A DNA stretch of 64,000 nucleotides from the NCBI GenBank assembly GCA_034506255.1, contig JAPDPX010000005.1:62001-126000 (forward strand). The letters run 5' to 3'. Positions 8,825 through 16,763 of the stretch are shown here, piece by piece (positions within the stretch are counted from its first letter, which is position 1; every line of letters begins with the position of its first letter). The notes beneath the pieces were generated by a model that was not told the DNA's origin, did not search any database, and saw only the letters and a list, made by a program, of their open reading frames with translations. The DNA is from a candidate division KSB1 bacterium. GTDB taxonomy: Bacteria > Zhuqueibacterota > Zhuqueibacteria > Zhuqueibacterales > Zhuqueibacteraceae. Position numbers and translations under genes: made by a program.

Positions 8825-9922
8825 ATGCAATTCTCCGACATCAAATTCGACTGCCGCCATTTTCGCGGCGACATTCCCTGCCAGCCCAACAAACAGCATG
8901 GTGCGTTGTGCCCGACGTGTGAGCAATACGATCCCATTCGCACCCGCATCCTGCTCATCAAGCTGGGTGCAATCGGCGATGTCATCCGCACCACGCCGCT
9001 GCTGCAGCGTTTTCACGAAGAATATCCCGGGGCGCACATCTCCTGGCTGACGCACACCCCCGAAATCCTGCCGGCCGCGGCCATCGACAAAATCTACCGC
9101 TTCGATTTCAAATCACTCCATACGCTCGCGCATCTCCCATTCGACATCGCGGTGAATCTCGACAAGGATCTCGAAGCCTGCGCGCTGCTCACCGCGGTGC
9201 CTGCCGGCCGCAAGTTCGGTTTCGCCCTGGCCGACGGCCGGATCACCGGCCTGAATCAGGCGGCCCAGGCCAAGCTGCTCACCGGCGCGTTTGACAGCGT
9301 TTCCCGGCAAAACCGCAAAAGCTATCTGCAGGAGATCTTCGAAATTTGCGGCTTCGACTTCCGCGGCGAGCCCTATGTTTTGGAGGTCGACCGGCGCTAT
9401 GACGGCCAATGGCAGAGCCTGCATGAGCAGGCGCAGGGCCGCAAGATTATCGGCCTCAACACCGGCTGCGGCAAGCGCTGGCTCACCCGGTTGTGGCCGG
9501 AAGACCACTGGGTGGCATTGGTTGCCGAGCTGAAAACGGCCGGCTATTTTCCCGTGCTGCTCGGTGGCCCGGAAGAGGAGGAGCAAAACCGCCGGCTGCA
9601 AACGCGCAGCGGGGCACCCTACCCCGGCACCTTTCCCCTGCCGCAATTCATTTCCCTTGCCGCCCAGTGTCACGTCATCGTCACCGCCGTGACCATGATG
9701 ATGCACATCGCGCTCGGCCTGCGCAAGCCGCTGGTGCTGTTCAACAACATCTTCAATCCCCACGAATTCGAGCTCTACGGCCTGGGCGTGCTGCTCCAGC
9801 CGGAATCGGGTTGCGATTGCTACTTCGGCAACACCTGCCGCCGGGCGCGACCTTGCATGCAGGATTTGCCGGTCGCCACCGTTTTCCAGGCGATCGTCGA
9901 GCGCAGCCGGCACACACCATGA
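8825..9922 (+). CDS. Glycosyltransferase family 9 (heptosyltransferase-like) with Cys-rich N-terminus
   Basis: GT-B enzyme of the ADP-heptose:LPS heptosyltransferase type, expected at the inner face of the cytoplasmic membrane. The family start is KLGAIGDVIRTTPLLQRFHEEYP at roughly residues 43-65, and the donor-binding half has IIGLNTGCGKRW and a late MMMHIALGLRKPLVLF. Ahead of the family core is a 40-residue segment with Cys10, His12, Cys19, His25, Cys29 and Cys32, spaced like a small zinc or iron-sulfur knuckle. GAGG lies just upstream of the ATG. The stop overlaps the GT4 start (ATGA). Confidence 0.87.
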   Translation: MQFSDIKFDCRHFRGDIPCQPNKQHGALCPTCEQYDPIRTRILLIKLGAIGDVIRTTPLLQRFHEEYPGAHISWLTHTPEILPAAAIDKIYRFDFKSLHTLAHLPFDIAVNLDKDLEACALLTAVPAGRKFGFALADGRITGLNQAAQAKLLTGAFDSVSRQNRKSYLQEIFEICGFDFRGEPYVLEVDRRYDGQWQSLHEQAQGRKIIGLNTGCGKRWLTRLWPEDHWVALVAELKTAGYFPVLLGGPEEEEQNRRLQTRSGAPYPGTFPLPQFISLAAQCHVIVTAVTMMMHIALGLRKPLVLFNNIFNPHEFELYGLGVLLQPESGCDCYFGNTCRRARPCMQDLPVATVFQAIVERSRHTP

Positions 9923-11055
9923 GAATCGCCTTTCTCTCCACTTTCTATCCGCTGCGCGGCGGCATCGCGCAATTCAATGCCGCGCTCTATCGCGCGCTGG
10001 AGAAAACGCACGAGGTGCAGGCCTTCACTTTCACCCGGCAATACCCCGGTCTGTTCTTTCCGGGCACCACCCAGTATGTCACCGCGGATGATCAGGCGGA
10101 TCCCGTGCCGGCACAACCCGTGCTGGACAGCATCAACCCGCTCTCTTATTTCAAAACCGCCGCCCTCATCCGCGTTTGCCGGCCCGATCTCCTGCTCACC
10201 AAATTTTGGATGCCGTTTTTTGCCCCCAGCCTGGGCACCGTGGCGCAATACGTGCGCCGGCAGGGCGCAAAAGCCATTGCCATCCTCGACAATCTCCTGC
10301 CGCACGAACGCCGCCCCGGTGATCTGCAGCTTATTCGCTACTTCCTCAATCGCTGTGACGGCTTCGTGGTGATGAGCAAAGTGGTGGAGCAGGAACTCCT
10401 GCACCTCAAACCCGGCGCCCGGTATTTGCTCAAGGCGCATCCCCACTATGATCATTTCGGGCCGCCGCTCGCCAGCGATCAGGCGCGTGCACGACTCGGT
10501 CTGCCGGCCACGCAACCCGTCATTCTCTTCTTCGGCTTCATTCGCGACTACAAAGGCCTGGATCAGCTCATCCGCGCCACCGCCCTGCTCCCCGACGACT
10601 ATTGTGTGGTGATCGCCGGCGAGATGTACGGCGCTTTCGACCGCTATCAACGCCTGATCGATGCCAGCGGGGCCGCCGGCAAGATCAGACTGTTCGTGCG
10701 CTACATCGCCGATGCCGAAGTGCCGCTGTTTTTCTCCGCTGCCAACGTTTGCGTCCTGCCCTACAAATCCGCCACGCAGAGCGGCATCGTGCAAATCGCC
10801 TTCCATTTCAACCTCCCGGTGATCGTCACCGACGTCGGCGGGCTGGCCGAAATGGTGCAGGACAATGAGACTGGTTTGATCCTGCGCGCCCACGACCCGC
10901 AGGCCCTCGCGCAAAAGATTCGGGCTTATTTTGAAGGGAACATGCAGCTGCGCATGGCGCAGGCGATTGCGCAGCGCCGGCATCAAAACAGTTGGGAGGG
11001 GTTCGCGCAGGCACTGGTGGAATTCTATGAGAAGCTGCCAGAAAGGGCGAATTGA
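9919..11055 (+). CDS. Glycosyltransferase family 4
   Basis: A 378-residue GT-B retaining glycosyltransferase. The N-terminus MRIAFLSTFYPLRGGIAQF supplies the glycine loop. The C-terminal domain has ILFFGFIRDYKGLDQLI, the donor-site segment VCVLPYKSATQSGIVQIAF with the E/S-x7-E-like region shifted to Gln/Ser, and VIVTDVGGLAEMV. Translation is coupled to the GT9 gene through a 4-bp overlap. With the TylF-like gene it forms a small unit that likely adds and methylates sugars on a surface glycan. Confidence 0.88.
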   Translation: MRIAFLSTFYPLRGGIAQFNAALYRALEKTHEVQAFTFTRQYPGLFFPGTTQYVTADDQADPVPAQPVLDSINPLSYFKTAALIRVCRPDLLLTKFWMPFFAPSLGTVAQYVRRQGAKAIAILDNLLPHERRPGDLQLIRYFLNRCDGFVVMSKVVEQELLHLKPGARYLLKAHPHYDHFGPPLASDQARARLGLPATQPVILFFGFIRDYKGLDQLIRATALLPDDYCVVIAGEMYGAFDRYQRLIDASGAAGKIRLFVRYIADAEVPLFFSAANVCVLPYKSATQSGIVQIAFHFNLPVIVTDVGGLAEMVQDNETGLILRAHDPQALAQKIRAYFEGNMQLRMAQAIAQRRHQNSWEGFAQALVEFYEKLPERAN

Positions 11056-11167
11056 CCATCGTCGCTCCCGCCTGCAGACGGGAGGTCTAATGCTGCCATT
11101 TTTTGCAAAGACAAATCCCTGTTTTCACCGCGCTGCCGACCAGTCCGCGAGGAACAGCTTGTCATAA

Positions 11168-11234
11168 AACCTGAACTTTGCATGCCGGCTTGCTGCTGCC
11201 CAGAACATAAATGGCGTGTTCACAAAACTCCGAC
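11168..11234 (+). repeat. Family D repeat, left half
   Basis: Contains TTGCATGCCGGCTTGCTGCT and ATGGCGTGTTCACAAAACTC, matching the minus-strand copy that ends at 2600. The remainder of the element resumes about 420 bp later at 11655. Confidence 0.7.
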
Positions 11235-11329
11235 AGTTATTCCGTTTGAAGTCAAACAAAACCTTTTTTCGAATGTGCAGCGGCGCGGACTGCACAATGC
11301 GCCCGTTTGCCGAAGGCGTCACGGTTTCT

Positions 11330-11420
11330 CTCCCACGAAATGGCTTTTTTCGTGGGATTTCTGCTTTCGTGGGCGGATTGTTGGTTTTGATCTTGACATC
11401 GATGAGTGAATCTCTGCCCT
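11330..11420 (+). repeat. Family C hairpin repeat
   Basis: CTCCCACG (11330-11337) pairs with CGTGGGA (11351-11357) around an AAATGGCTTTTTT loop. The hairpin is followed by TTGATCTTGACATCGATG and GTGAATC, which recur after the copies at 55.9-56.1 kb. Confidence 0.7.
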
Positions 11421-11582
11421 GCCATGAACAGGGCATCCCGGGCGGAACTGCCGGTTATCCTCCCTCCCATCGCGAGGCCGTGCCAGAAAACAGTTCCGGC
11501 AGAGCGAACTGTTTATAGCTGTGGCCAGCTCCCAAAATGTAAACTCCAAAGGAGTGGCCTGTCGAATTTACCACTTTATGTT

Positions 11583-11620
11583 GTAGACCCTTCAGGGTCG
11601 GTGCCTGAAGGAACTACTAC
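11583..11620 (+). repeat. Family A palindromic repeat
   Basis: A 38-bp imperfect palindrome: GTAG then CCCTTCAGG, a GTCGGTGC centre, CTGAAGG and CTAC. It is followed by a TTCATTTTCATC block and an ATGCCCACACGGGCAT hairpin. Sister copies lie at 31033, 56114 and 63886. Confidence 0.75.
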
Positions 11621-11654
11621 GAGAGTTCATTTTCATCTAATGAATGCCCACACG

Positions 11655-11880
11655 GGCATGGCAATTTCCCATGATCTGGCGCGGTTTTTTTTGATGAGAA
11701 CCGAAAGAACCGAACAGGTCACTCCTGGCGGGGTTTCGGGAAACGCGATATGCAGCTTTACTAAAAACAGTTCACTCCTACCGGCGTTGACAGCTCGATT
11801 GCCTGCAAAATTTTTTATACACCACCCCTTGGGGGGCCGTCGCGATCAAATCGGCGTTTCTCGCGGGGGAGATCAATCCG
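11655..11880 (+). repeat. Family D repeat, right half
   Basis: Contains CATGATCTGGCGCGGTTTTT, GAACCGAACAGGTCA, GTTGACAGC, CCTGCAAAATTT and GCGATCAAATCGGC in the same order as the 2359-2600 copy. About 50 extra bases are present in the middle. Confidence 0.7.
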
Positions 11881-11959
11881 GATGCGAAATGCAGGTCAAA
11901 AAATTGTGATCCCAGAGGGCGGGTCATCAGGGAGGCAGGGCGTTGACAACGGCGGGACG

Positions 11960-13225
11960 TCAGGCCGGCTCCTGCGGCTTGGCGGTGCGATCGGGCAGCT
12001 CTTCACGGCCGAGAAAGCGGTGTGAGCGCTCGCCGAGCAGACTGGCGCGCGCCGCGGCCTGCTCACCGAATTTGCGCCGCAATTCATCGAGTACACCCGC
12101 CACTTTGGCGTGCAGCGGTGAGGTGGTGTCATCGAACAACTGCAATTGCTCGCCGCCCATGTTGTTGAGCTCTGCCATGCCCAGGCCGATCAGCCGGATC
12201 TTCCTGCCCTGGCGGTCGAAGCGGTGCAACAACCCGAGCGCGAGATCACGCATCTCGGCGGCATCGTTGGTGTAGTGTCCCAGTGTCTGGCGCCGGGTAA
12301 AAGTGAGAAAGCCCTCCAGCCGGATTTTGAGCGTGAGCACCCGGCCTTTCAGTTGCTCGCGCCGCATGTCGGCACTCAAATCATCCGCAATCTTCCACAA
12401 CCTTTTCTCCACCACCTGCATGTCGGCCTCATCTTCGTCGAAAGTGAATTCCTGGCTGATCGACTTGCGCGGGCCCCAGTCCTCCACCGGCCGGGGATCG
12501 ATGCCGTTCGCCAGTTTCCACAATTGCGCGCCCCACTGTCCGAAAATTTTCGCGAGCTTTTCCTGCGGCGCCTGCGCCACTTCGCCAATGGTTGTGAAGC
12601 CGTAATCACGCAGCCGCTTCTCGGTTTTCGGCCCCACGCCCCAAAGCTTGGCCACCGGCAGGGGCGCGAGGAATTCCCTCTCCCGGCCCGGCGGGCAAAT
12701 CGTCAAGCCGTCGGGCTTCTGCAAATCCGAGGCGACTTTGGCAACGAACATGTTGCCCGCCAGGCCCACGGAAGCGGTCAACCCGGTTTCCTGCTTGATG
12801 CGCTGCTTGAGATGCCCGGCGAGCGCTTGCGCGCTGCCGTAGGCATGATGAGTATGCGTGACGTCGAGAAAGGCTTCATCGATGCTGATCTGCAACACCT
12901 GTGGCGAATAGTCGGCAAGGATGGCCATCACGAGGCGGGAGACTTCGGCGTAGCGCTGCGGCCGGCCGGGAAGGTAGATGGCATGAGGACACAGACGCCA
13001 GGCGGTGGAAATCGGCATGGCGGAGCGGATGCCGTAGGTGCGCGCGACATAATTGGCGGTGGACACCACGCCGCGCCCTCTGCCACCCCTGGGATCGGCG
13101 CCCACCACCAGCGGCTGGCCGCGATACTGCGGATGATCCAGCTCCTCGATCGCGGCATAGAAGGCATCCATGTCCACGTGCAGAATGTAGCGGGCGGGCG
13201 AAGATTGCGGGCGGGCGCAAGACAC
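11960..13225 (-). CDS. dinB: DNA polymerase IV (Y-family translesion polymerase)
   Basis: Error-prone polymerase that extends mismatched or damaged primers. Catalytic acidic residues are visible in ILHVDMDAFYAAIEEL and QISIDEAFLDVT. The fingers segment GADPRGGRGRGVVSTANYVAR and the helix-hairpin-helix LWGVGPKTEKRL follow, then a C-terminal little-finger domain. I chose a GTG at 13225, eight bases after GGAG; a TTG at 13273 is the farthest upstream alternative. It lies 87 bp downstream of pyrC on the same strand with no terminator visible between, so it may be read as the last gene of the pyr unit. The final ~25 residues are a low-complexity tail. Confidence 0.93.
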   Translation of the reverse strand: MSCARPQSSPARYILHVDMDAFYAAIEELDHPQYRGQPLVVGADPRGGRGRGVVSTANYVARTYGIRSAMPISTAWRLCPHAIYLPGRPQRYAEVSRLVMAILADYSPQVLQISIDEAFLDVTHTHHAYGSAQALAGHLKQRIKQETGLTASVGLAGNMFVAKVASDLQKPDGLTICPPGREREFLAPLPVAKLWGVGPKTEKRLRDYGFTTIGEVAQAPQEKLAKIFGQWGAQLWKLANGIDPRPVEDWGPRKSISQEFTFDEDEADMQVVEKRLWKIADDLSADMRREQLKGRVLTLKIRLEGFLTFTRRQTLGHYTNDAAEMRDLALGLLHRFDRQGRKIRLIGLGMAELNNMGGEQLQLFDDTTSPLHAKVAGVLDELRRKFGEQAAARASLLGERSHRFLGREELPDRTAKPQEPA

Positions 13226-13312
13226 AGGCGAAACTCCTGCTCGGCGATTTCGGTTGACACAAATGCGCCGCAAGAGTAAAACATTCGGCGCTGAATCGCA
13301 AGCAGTTTGGCA

Positions 13313-14623
13313 TCAAAAATCCGGGTTGGCCCACCATTGGCCCTTGTGATAGACACCGAATACTTTCCCCGCCAACTGCCAGCCGTCGAAGGGGGTGTTG
13401 CGCGATTTGGAGTAGAATTTCGACTTGTCCACCAGCCATTTTTTTTCCAAAGAAAACAGTGTGAGATTGGCGGGCTGGCCCACCTTGATTTCCGCCTGTG
13501 GCAGGTTGAGAATACGGCGGGGTGCCACCGTGACTTTTTCGACTGCCTGGGAGAGCGAGAGTTTTTTGGTCAACACCAGGCGGCTGATGATCAAGCCCAT
13601 GGCGGTTTCCAGGCCGATGATGCCGAAGGGCGCCGCGGCATATTCGACATTTTTTTCCTCGGCGGAATGCGGGGCGTGGTCGGTGGCGATGACGTCGATG
13701 GTATTGTCCTGCAGGCCGGCGATCACCGCTTCCACATCCTCGGGGCTGCGCAGTGGCGGGTTCATTTTGGTGTTGGTGGCGAAGCCGATGACCGCCTCAT
13801 GATTGAGCGTGAAGTGATGCGGGGTGACTTCCGCGGTGACGGCAATGCCGCGGCTCTTGCCCCAGCGCACCAGTTCCACCGCGCGCCGCGAAGAAAGATG
13901 TGCAATGTGCAGCCGGCCGCCGGTGTATTCCGCCACCAGCAGATCGCGCGCGACGATGATGTCCTCCGCGATGGCGGGCATGCCGGGCAGGCCGAGGCGC
14001 GTGGCAATCACGCCCTCGTTCATCGCACCCTTGAGGCTGAGGCTTTCATCCTCGGCGTGTTCGATGAGCGGCTTCTGATACATGCCGGCATATTCCATCA
14101 CGCGACGCACCAGTTCCGCGGTGCGCACCGAGCAGCCATCGTCCGAGAACGCCACGGCACCGGCATCAACCAGCTCGGCGATTTCAGTGGGCTCCTTGCC
14201 CTCCCGGCCTTTGGTCGCGGCCGCGATCGGATGCACGTCCACCATGGTTTGCCGGCCTTGTGCGATGATCGCCTTGACGATCTCGGCCTTGTCGGTTGCG
14301 GGGGAGGTGTTGGGCATCGGGCAGACACCGGTGAAGCCGCCGGCCAGCGCGGCGGCACAGCCGGTCAGCACGGTTTCTTCATCCTCGCGACCCGGTTCGC
14401 GGAAATGGACGTGCATGTCGAACCAGCCGGGCGTGAGCACCAATTCGGCGGCCGGGATCATTTCGAAATGGTAGGGTGCCTGAATGTGCGGCGCGACCTG
14501 TTTGATCACACCGTTTTCAATCAGCACATCGAGCGTCTGGTCGATTCCCAGGCCGGGGTCAACGACACGCGCGCCGCGCACCAGCAGGTGGGGGCAGGGC
14601 TGTGTAATGAGCGATCGGGACAT
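13313..14623 (-). CDS. pyrC: Dihydroorotase, class I
   Basis: Third step of pyrimidine synthesis: cyclises N-carbamoyl-aspartate to dihydroorotate. It has 436 residues, the usual class I length. The metal site DMHVHFREPG (HxH), the segment LIEHAEDESLS and the late ATDHAPHSAEEK with the catalytic Asp are visible. The open frame continues upstream through pyrB sequence, but the protein begins at the ATG at 14623, where similarity to the family starts (LLVRGARVVDPG). It sits 70 bp after pyrB. Confidence 0.96.
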   Translation of the reverse strand: MSRSLITQPCPHLLVRGARVVDPGLGIDQTLDVLIENGVIKQVAPHIQAPYHFEMIPAAELVLTPGWFDMHVHFREPGREDEETVLTGCAAALAGGFTGVCPMPNTSPATDKAEIVKAIIAQGRQTMVDVHPIAAATKGREGKEPTEIAELVDAGAVAFSDDGCSVRTAELVRRVMEYAGMYQKPLIEHAEDESLSLKGAMNEGVIATRLGLPGMPAIAEDIIVARDLLVAEYTGGRLHIAHLSSRRAVELVRWGKSRGIAVTAEVTPHHFTLNHEAVIGFATNTKMNPPLRSPEDVEAVIAGLQDNTIDVIATDHAPHSAEEKNVEYAAAPFGIIGLETAMGLIISRLVLTKKLSLSQAVEKVTVAPRRILNLPQAEIKVGQPANLTLFSLEKKWLVDKSKFYSKSRNTPFDGWQLAGKVFGVYHKGQWWANPDF

Positions 14624-14693
14624 AAGACAGGACTCATGCAAAATGATGATTTGATCATGACCATGGCGGCACGGCTGTTGCCCTTGCAGCGTT

Positions 14694-15644
14694 TCACCCC
14701 GCACCGTTGGCGACTTCGAGATCGCCGCCGCTTTTGAGATACAACACCGCCATGCGCACCGCCACGCCGTTGGTGACCTGGTCGAGAATGACCGAGAATT
14801 CGCTGTCGGCGAGCTCGCTTTCCAATTCCACACCCCGATTGATTGGACCGGGGTGCATGATGACCAGGTCGCGTTTGGCCGCTTCCAGACGCCGGCGGGT
14901 GATGCCAAAGTAATTGGCGTACTCACGAATCGAAGGCAGCAAGCCGCCGGCCTGGCGTTCCAGTTGCAGGCGCAGCACGTTGAGTGCATCGGCCCAGCGG
15001 ATGGCGTCATCGACGTTGGTGAAGATTTCAATGTCATTGCCGAAGGCTTCGCGCGGCTCGCGCGGCAGCAGCGTGGCGGGACCGCACAGCGCCACCTTGG
15101 CACCCATGGTGCGCAGACCGTGAATGTTGCTGCGCGCCACCCGGCTGTGGGCGATGTCGCCGACAATCGCGACTTTCAGCCCCTCCAATGTGCCGAATTT
15201 GTCGAGCAGGGTCATCATATCGAGCAGCGCCTGCGTGGGATGCTCGTGGCGGCCGTCACCGGCATTGATGACGCCAGCATCGATGAGGGTGGCGAGAAAA
15301 TGGGGCGCGCCCGAGGCCGAGTGGCGAATCACGACCATGTCGATCTTCATCGCTTCCAGATTGCGCACGGTGTCGAGCAGCGTTTCGCCCTTGGCCACCG
15401 AGGAACCGGTGGTGCTGAAACTGACCGAGTCGGCGGAGAGACGCTTTTCCGCAAGCTCGAAGGAAATGCGGGTGCGAGTGGAATTTTCGAAGAAGAGATT
15501 GACGATGGTTTTGCCGCGAAGGGTGGGAACTTTGGGAATGGGACGATTGAGGACTTCTTTGAAGAATTGCGCGGTTTGTAGAATAATGGATATTTCTTCG
15601 CGCCGAACCCCGGCCAGCCCCAGTAAATGCTTGGAAACAATCAT
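14694..15644 (-). CDS. pyrB: Aspartate carbamoyltransferase catalytic chain
   Basis: Joins carbamoyl phosphate and aspartate, the committed step of UMP synthesis. The 316-residue product shows the carbamoyl-phosphate loop FENSTRTRISFE, the HPTQALLDM segment and MHPGPINRGVELESEL near the C-terminus. No pyrI regulatory subunit follows. It is placed between pyrR (69 bp upstream) and pyrC, the arrangement seen in PyrR-regulated clusters. Confidence 0.97.
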   Translation of the reverse strand: MIVSKHLLGLAGVRREEISIILQTAQFFKEVLNRPIPKVPTLRGKTIVNLFFENSTRTRISFELAEKRLSADSVSFSTTGSSVAKGETLLDTVRNLEAMKIDMVVIRHSASGAPHFLATLIDAGVINAGDGRHEHPTQALLDMMTLLDKFGTLEGLKVAIVGDIAHSRVARSNIHGLRTMGAKVALCGPATLLPREPREAFGNDIEIFTNVDDAIRWADALNVLRLQLERQAGGLLPSIREYANYFGITRRRLEAAKRDLVIMHPGPINRGVELESELADSEFSVILDQVTNGVAVRMAVLYLKSGGDLEVANGAG

Positions 15645-15713
15645 GGCAGCACCCTCCCTGCAAAATGGCTTCCTGATCGCCGCCGAGGTGAGCTGCGCGC
15701 CATGCTGTTGAGA

Positions 15714-16307
15714 TCAGGTTTGTGCCTGTGTAACCTCGACCAAAAGTACACCATCGACTCCATCCACGTTTGCCAGTTGCACTCTGACTTCCTCTCCCGG
15801 GGTGGTGACGACCTCCTTGCCGACAAAATCCGGCCGGATGGGCAGCTCGCGATGGCCGCGGTCGATCATCACCGCCAGGCGGATTTTCGCCGGCCGGCCG
15901 AAATCCATCAGCGCATCCATCGCCGCGCGAATGGTGCGGCCGGTGTAAATCACGTCATCCACCAGAATCACGACTTTGCCCTCAAGATCGAAGGGAATGT
16001 CGGTGGCCTGAATGCGCGGCTGCTTGCTCCGGCTGAGCAATGCCCGCTGCCGGTAAGCCAGATCATCGCGATACAGCGTGATGTCGAGCGAGCCGAGCGG
16101 CAACTTGCGGCCTTCGAAACTTTCGATCTTTTCGATCAGGCGCTCGGCCAGTTGCACCCCGCGCGTACGAATGCCGACCACCACCAGGTTGTCAACACCG
16201 CGGTTGGACTCGAGTATCTCATGGGCCAGACGGGAAAGCGTACGATTCAACCCGGCGGCGTCCATGATTTCGCCTTTGATTTTGATGTGCGGTGCAGTCG
16301 CGGGCAT
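15714..16307 (-). CDS. pyrR: PyrR bifunctional regulator / uracil phosphoribosyltransferase
   Basis: PRTase-fold protein that in many bacteria binds UMP and pyr mRNA to control attenuation, and has weak uracil phosphoribosyltransferase activity. The PRPP loop VVILVDDVIYTGRTIRAAMD and the N-terminal GLNRTLSRLAHEILE are characteristic. The ATG at 16307 gives 197 residues; a TTG two codons upstream and an internal ATG at 16265 are alternatives. It heads the pyr unit behind a ~130-nt leader with a terminator-like hairpin, consistent with autoregulation. Confidence 0.95.
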   Translation of the reverse strand: MPATAPHIKIKGEIMDAAGLNRTLSRLAHEILESNRGVDNLVVVGIRTRGVQLAERLIEKIESFEGRKLPLGSLDITLYRDDLAYRQRALLSRSKQPRIQATDIPFDLEGKVVILVDDVIYTGRTIRAAMDALMDFGRPAKIRLAVMIDRGHRELPIRPDFVGKEVVTTPGEEVRVQLANVDGVDGVLLVEVTQAQT

Positions 16308-16356
16308 AGGCAAGCGTCGTTTTGGTCGGCAAAGCTCAGACGTTTGCTGTAGGCAT

Positions 16357-16425
16357 AAAAAAAGCCTCTCCGATCACCTCAGGCGTTGGCAAGGATAACG
16401 ATTGAGAGATTGGACGAGGCTTTTT
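16357..16425 (-). terminator. Attenuator-like terminator in the pyrR leader
   Basis: On the minus strand AAAAAGCCTC (16425-16416) can pair with GAGGCTTTTT (16368-16359) followed by further Ts, with about 47 nt between the arms. It lies between the promoter at 16446-16474 and pyrR, so it can act only as a premature terminator of the pyr transcript. Because both arms end in A/T runs it would also work on the opposite strand. I could not identify a textbook PyrR-binding sequence in the loop. Confidence 0.6.
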
Positions 16426-16445
16426 CTGCGATTTCATTGTGAGCG

Positions 16446-16474
16446 ATGATACAATTTTTTTGCCCGCCAGTCAA
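16446..16474 (-). promoter_or_regulatory. Sigma70-type promoter of pyrR-pyrB-pyrC
   Basis: TTGACT (16474-16469) and TATCAT (16451-16446) on the minus strand, separated by 17 bp. Predicted initiation near 16439 gives a leader of about 130 nt. Confidence 0.65.
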
Positions 16475-16763
16475 GAGGATTTTCGTGGGGGATTTGGCCA
16501 CCATTGCTGCGCTGGCAGGAGCCGGGTGAGTGGCGGGGCTCTGTACGGGCGCGTCGAGTCACGGCGATCGACGCGCCGCTAAAAAAGCAACAAGGAGTGG
16601 GCAGCAGGGCAAAGCCAGCAAACCGCTCCCCAATGGTCCACCACCGGCCCAGGCGGGGTGCCAGGGCTCGGGGTCCGCTTCAATCTCGCGGACTTGCGAG
16701 GCAACAGCGCGGCGGTTGCAGAAACATTTCCGCGGCACCGCCGCCCTCGCAGTCGGAGGCGGG

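Larger units (their letters stand above)
11056..11959. other. Gene-poor interval packed with repeats
   Basis: Lies between convergent genes (GT4 and dinB). No open frame here looks like a protein. The interval consists of family D halves at 11168-11234 and 11655-11880 with a family C hairpin (11330-11357) and a family A palindrome (11583-11620) between them. Confidence 0.7.
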
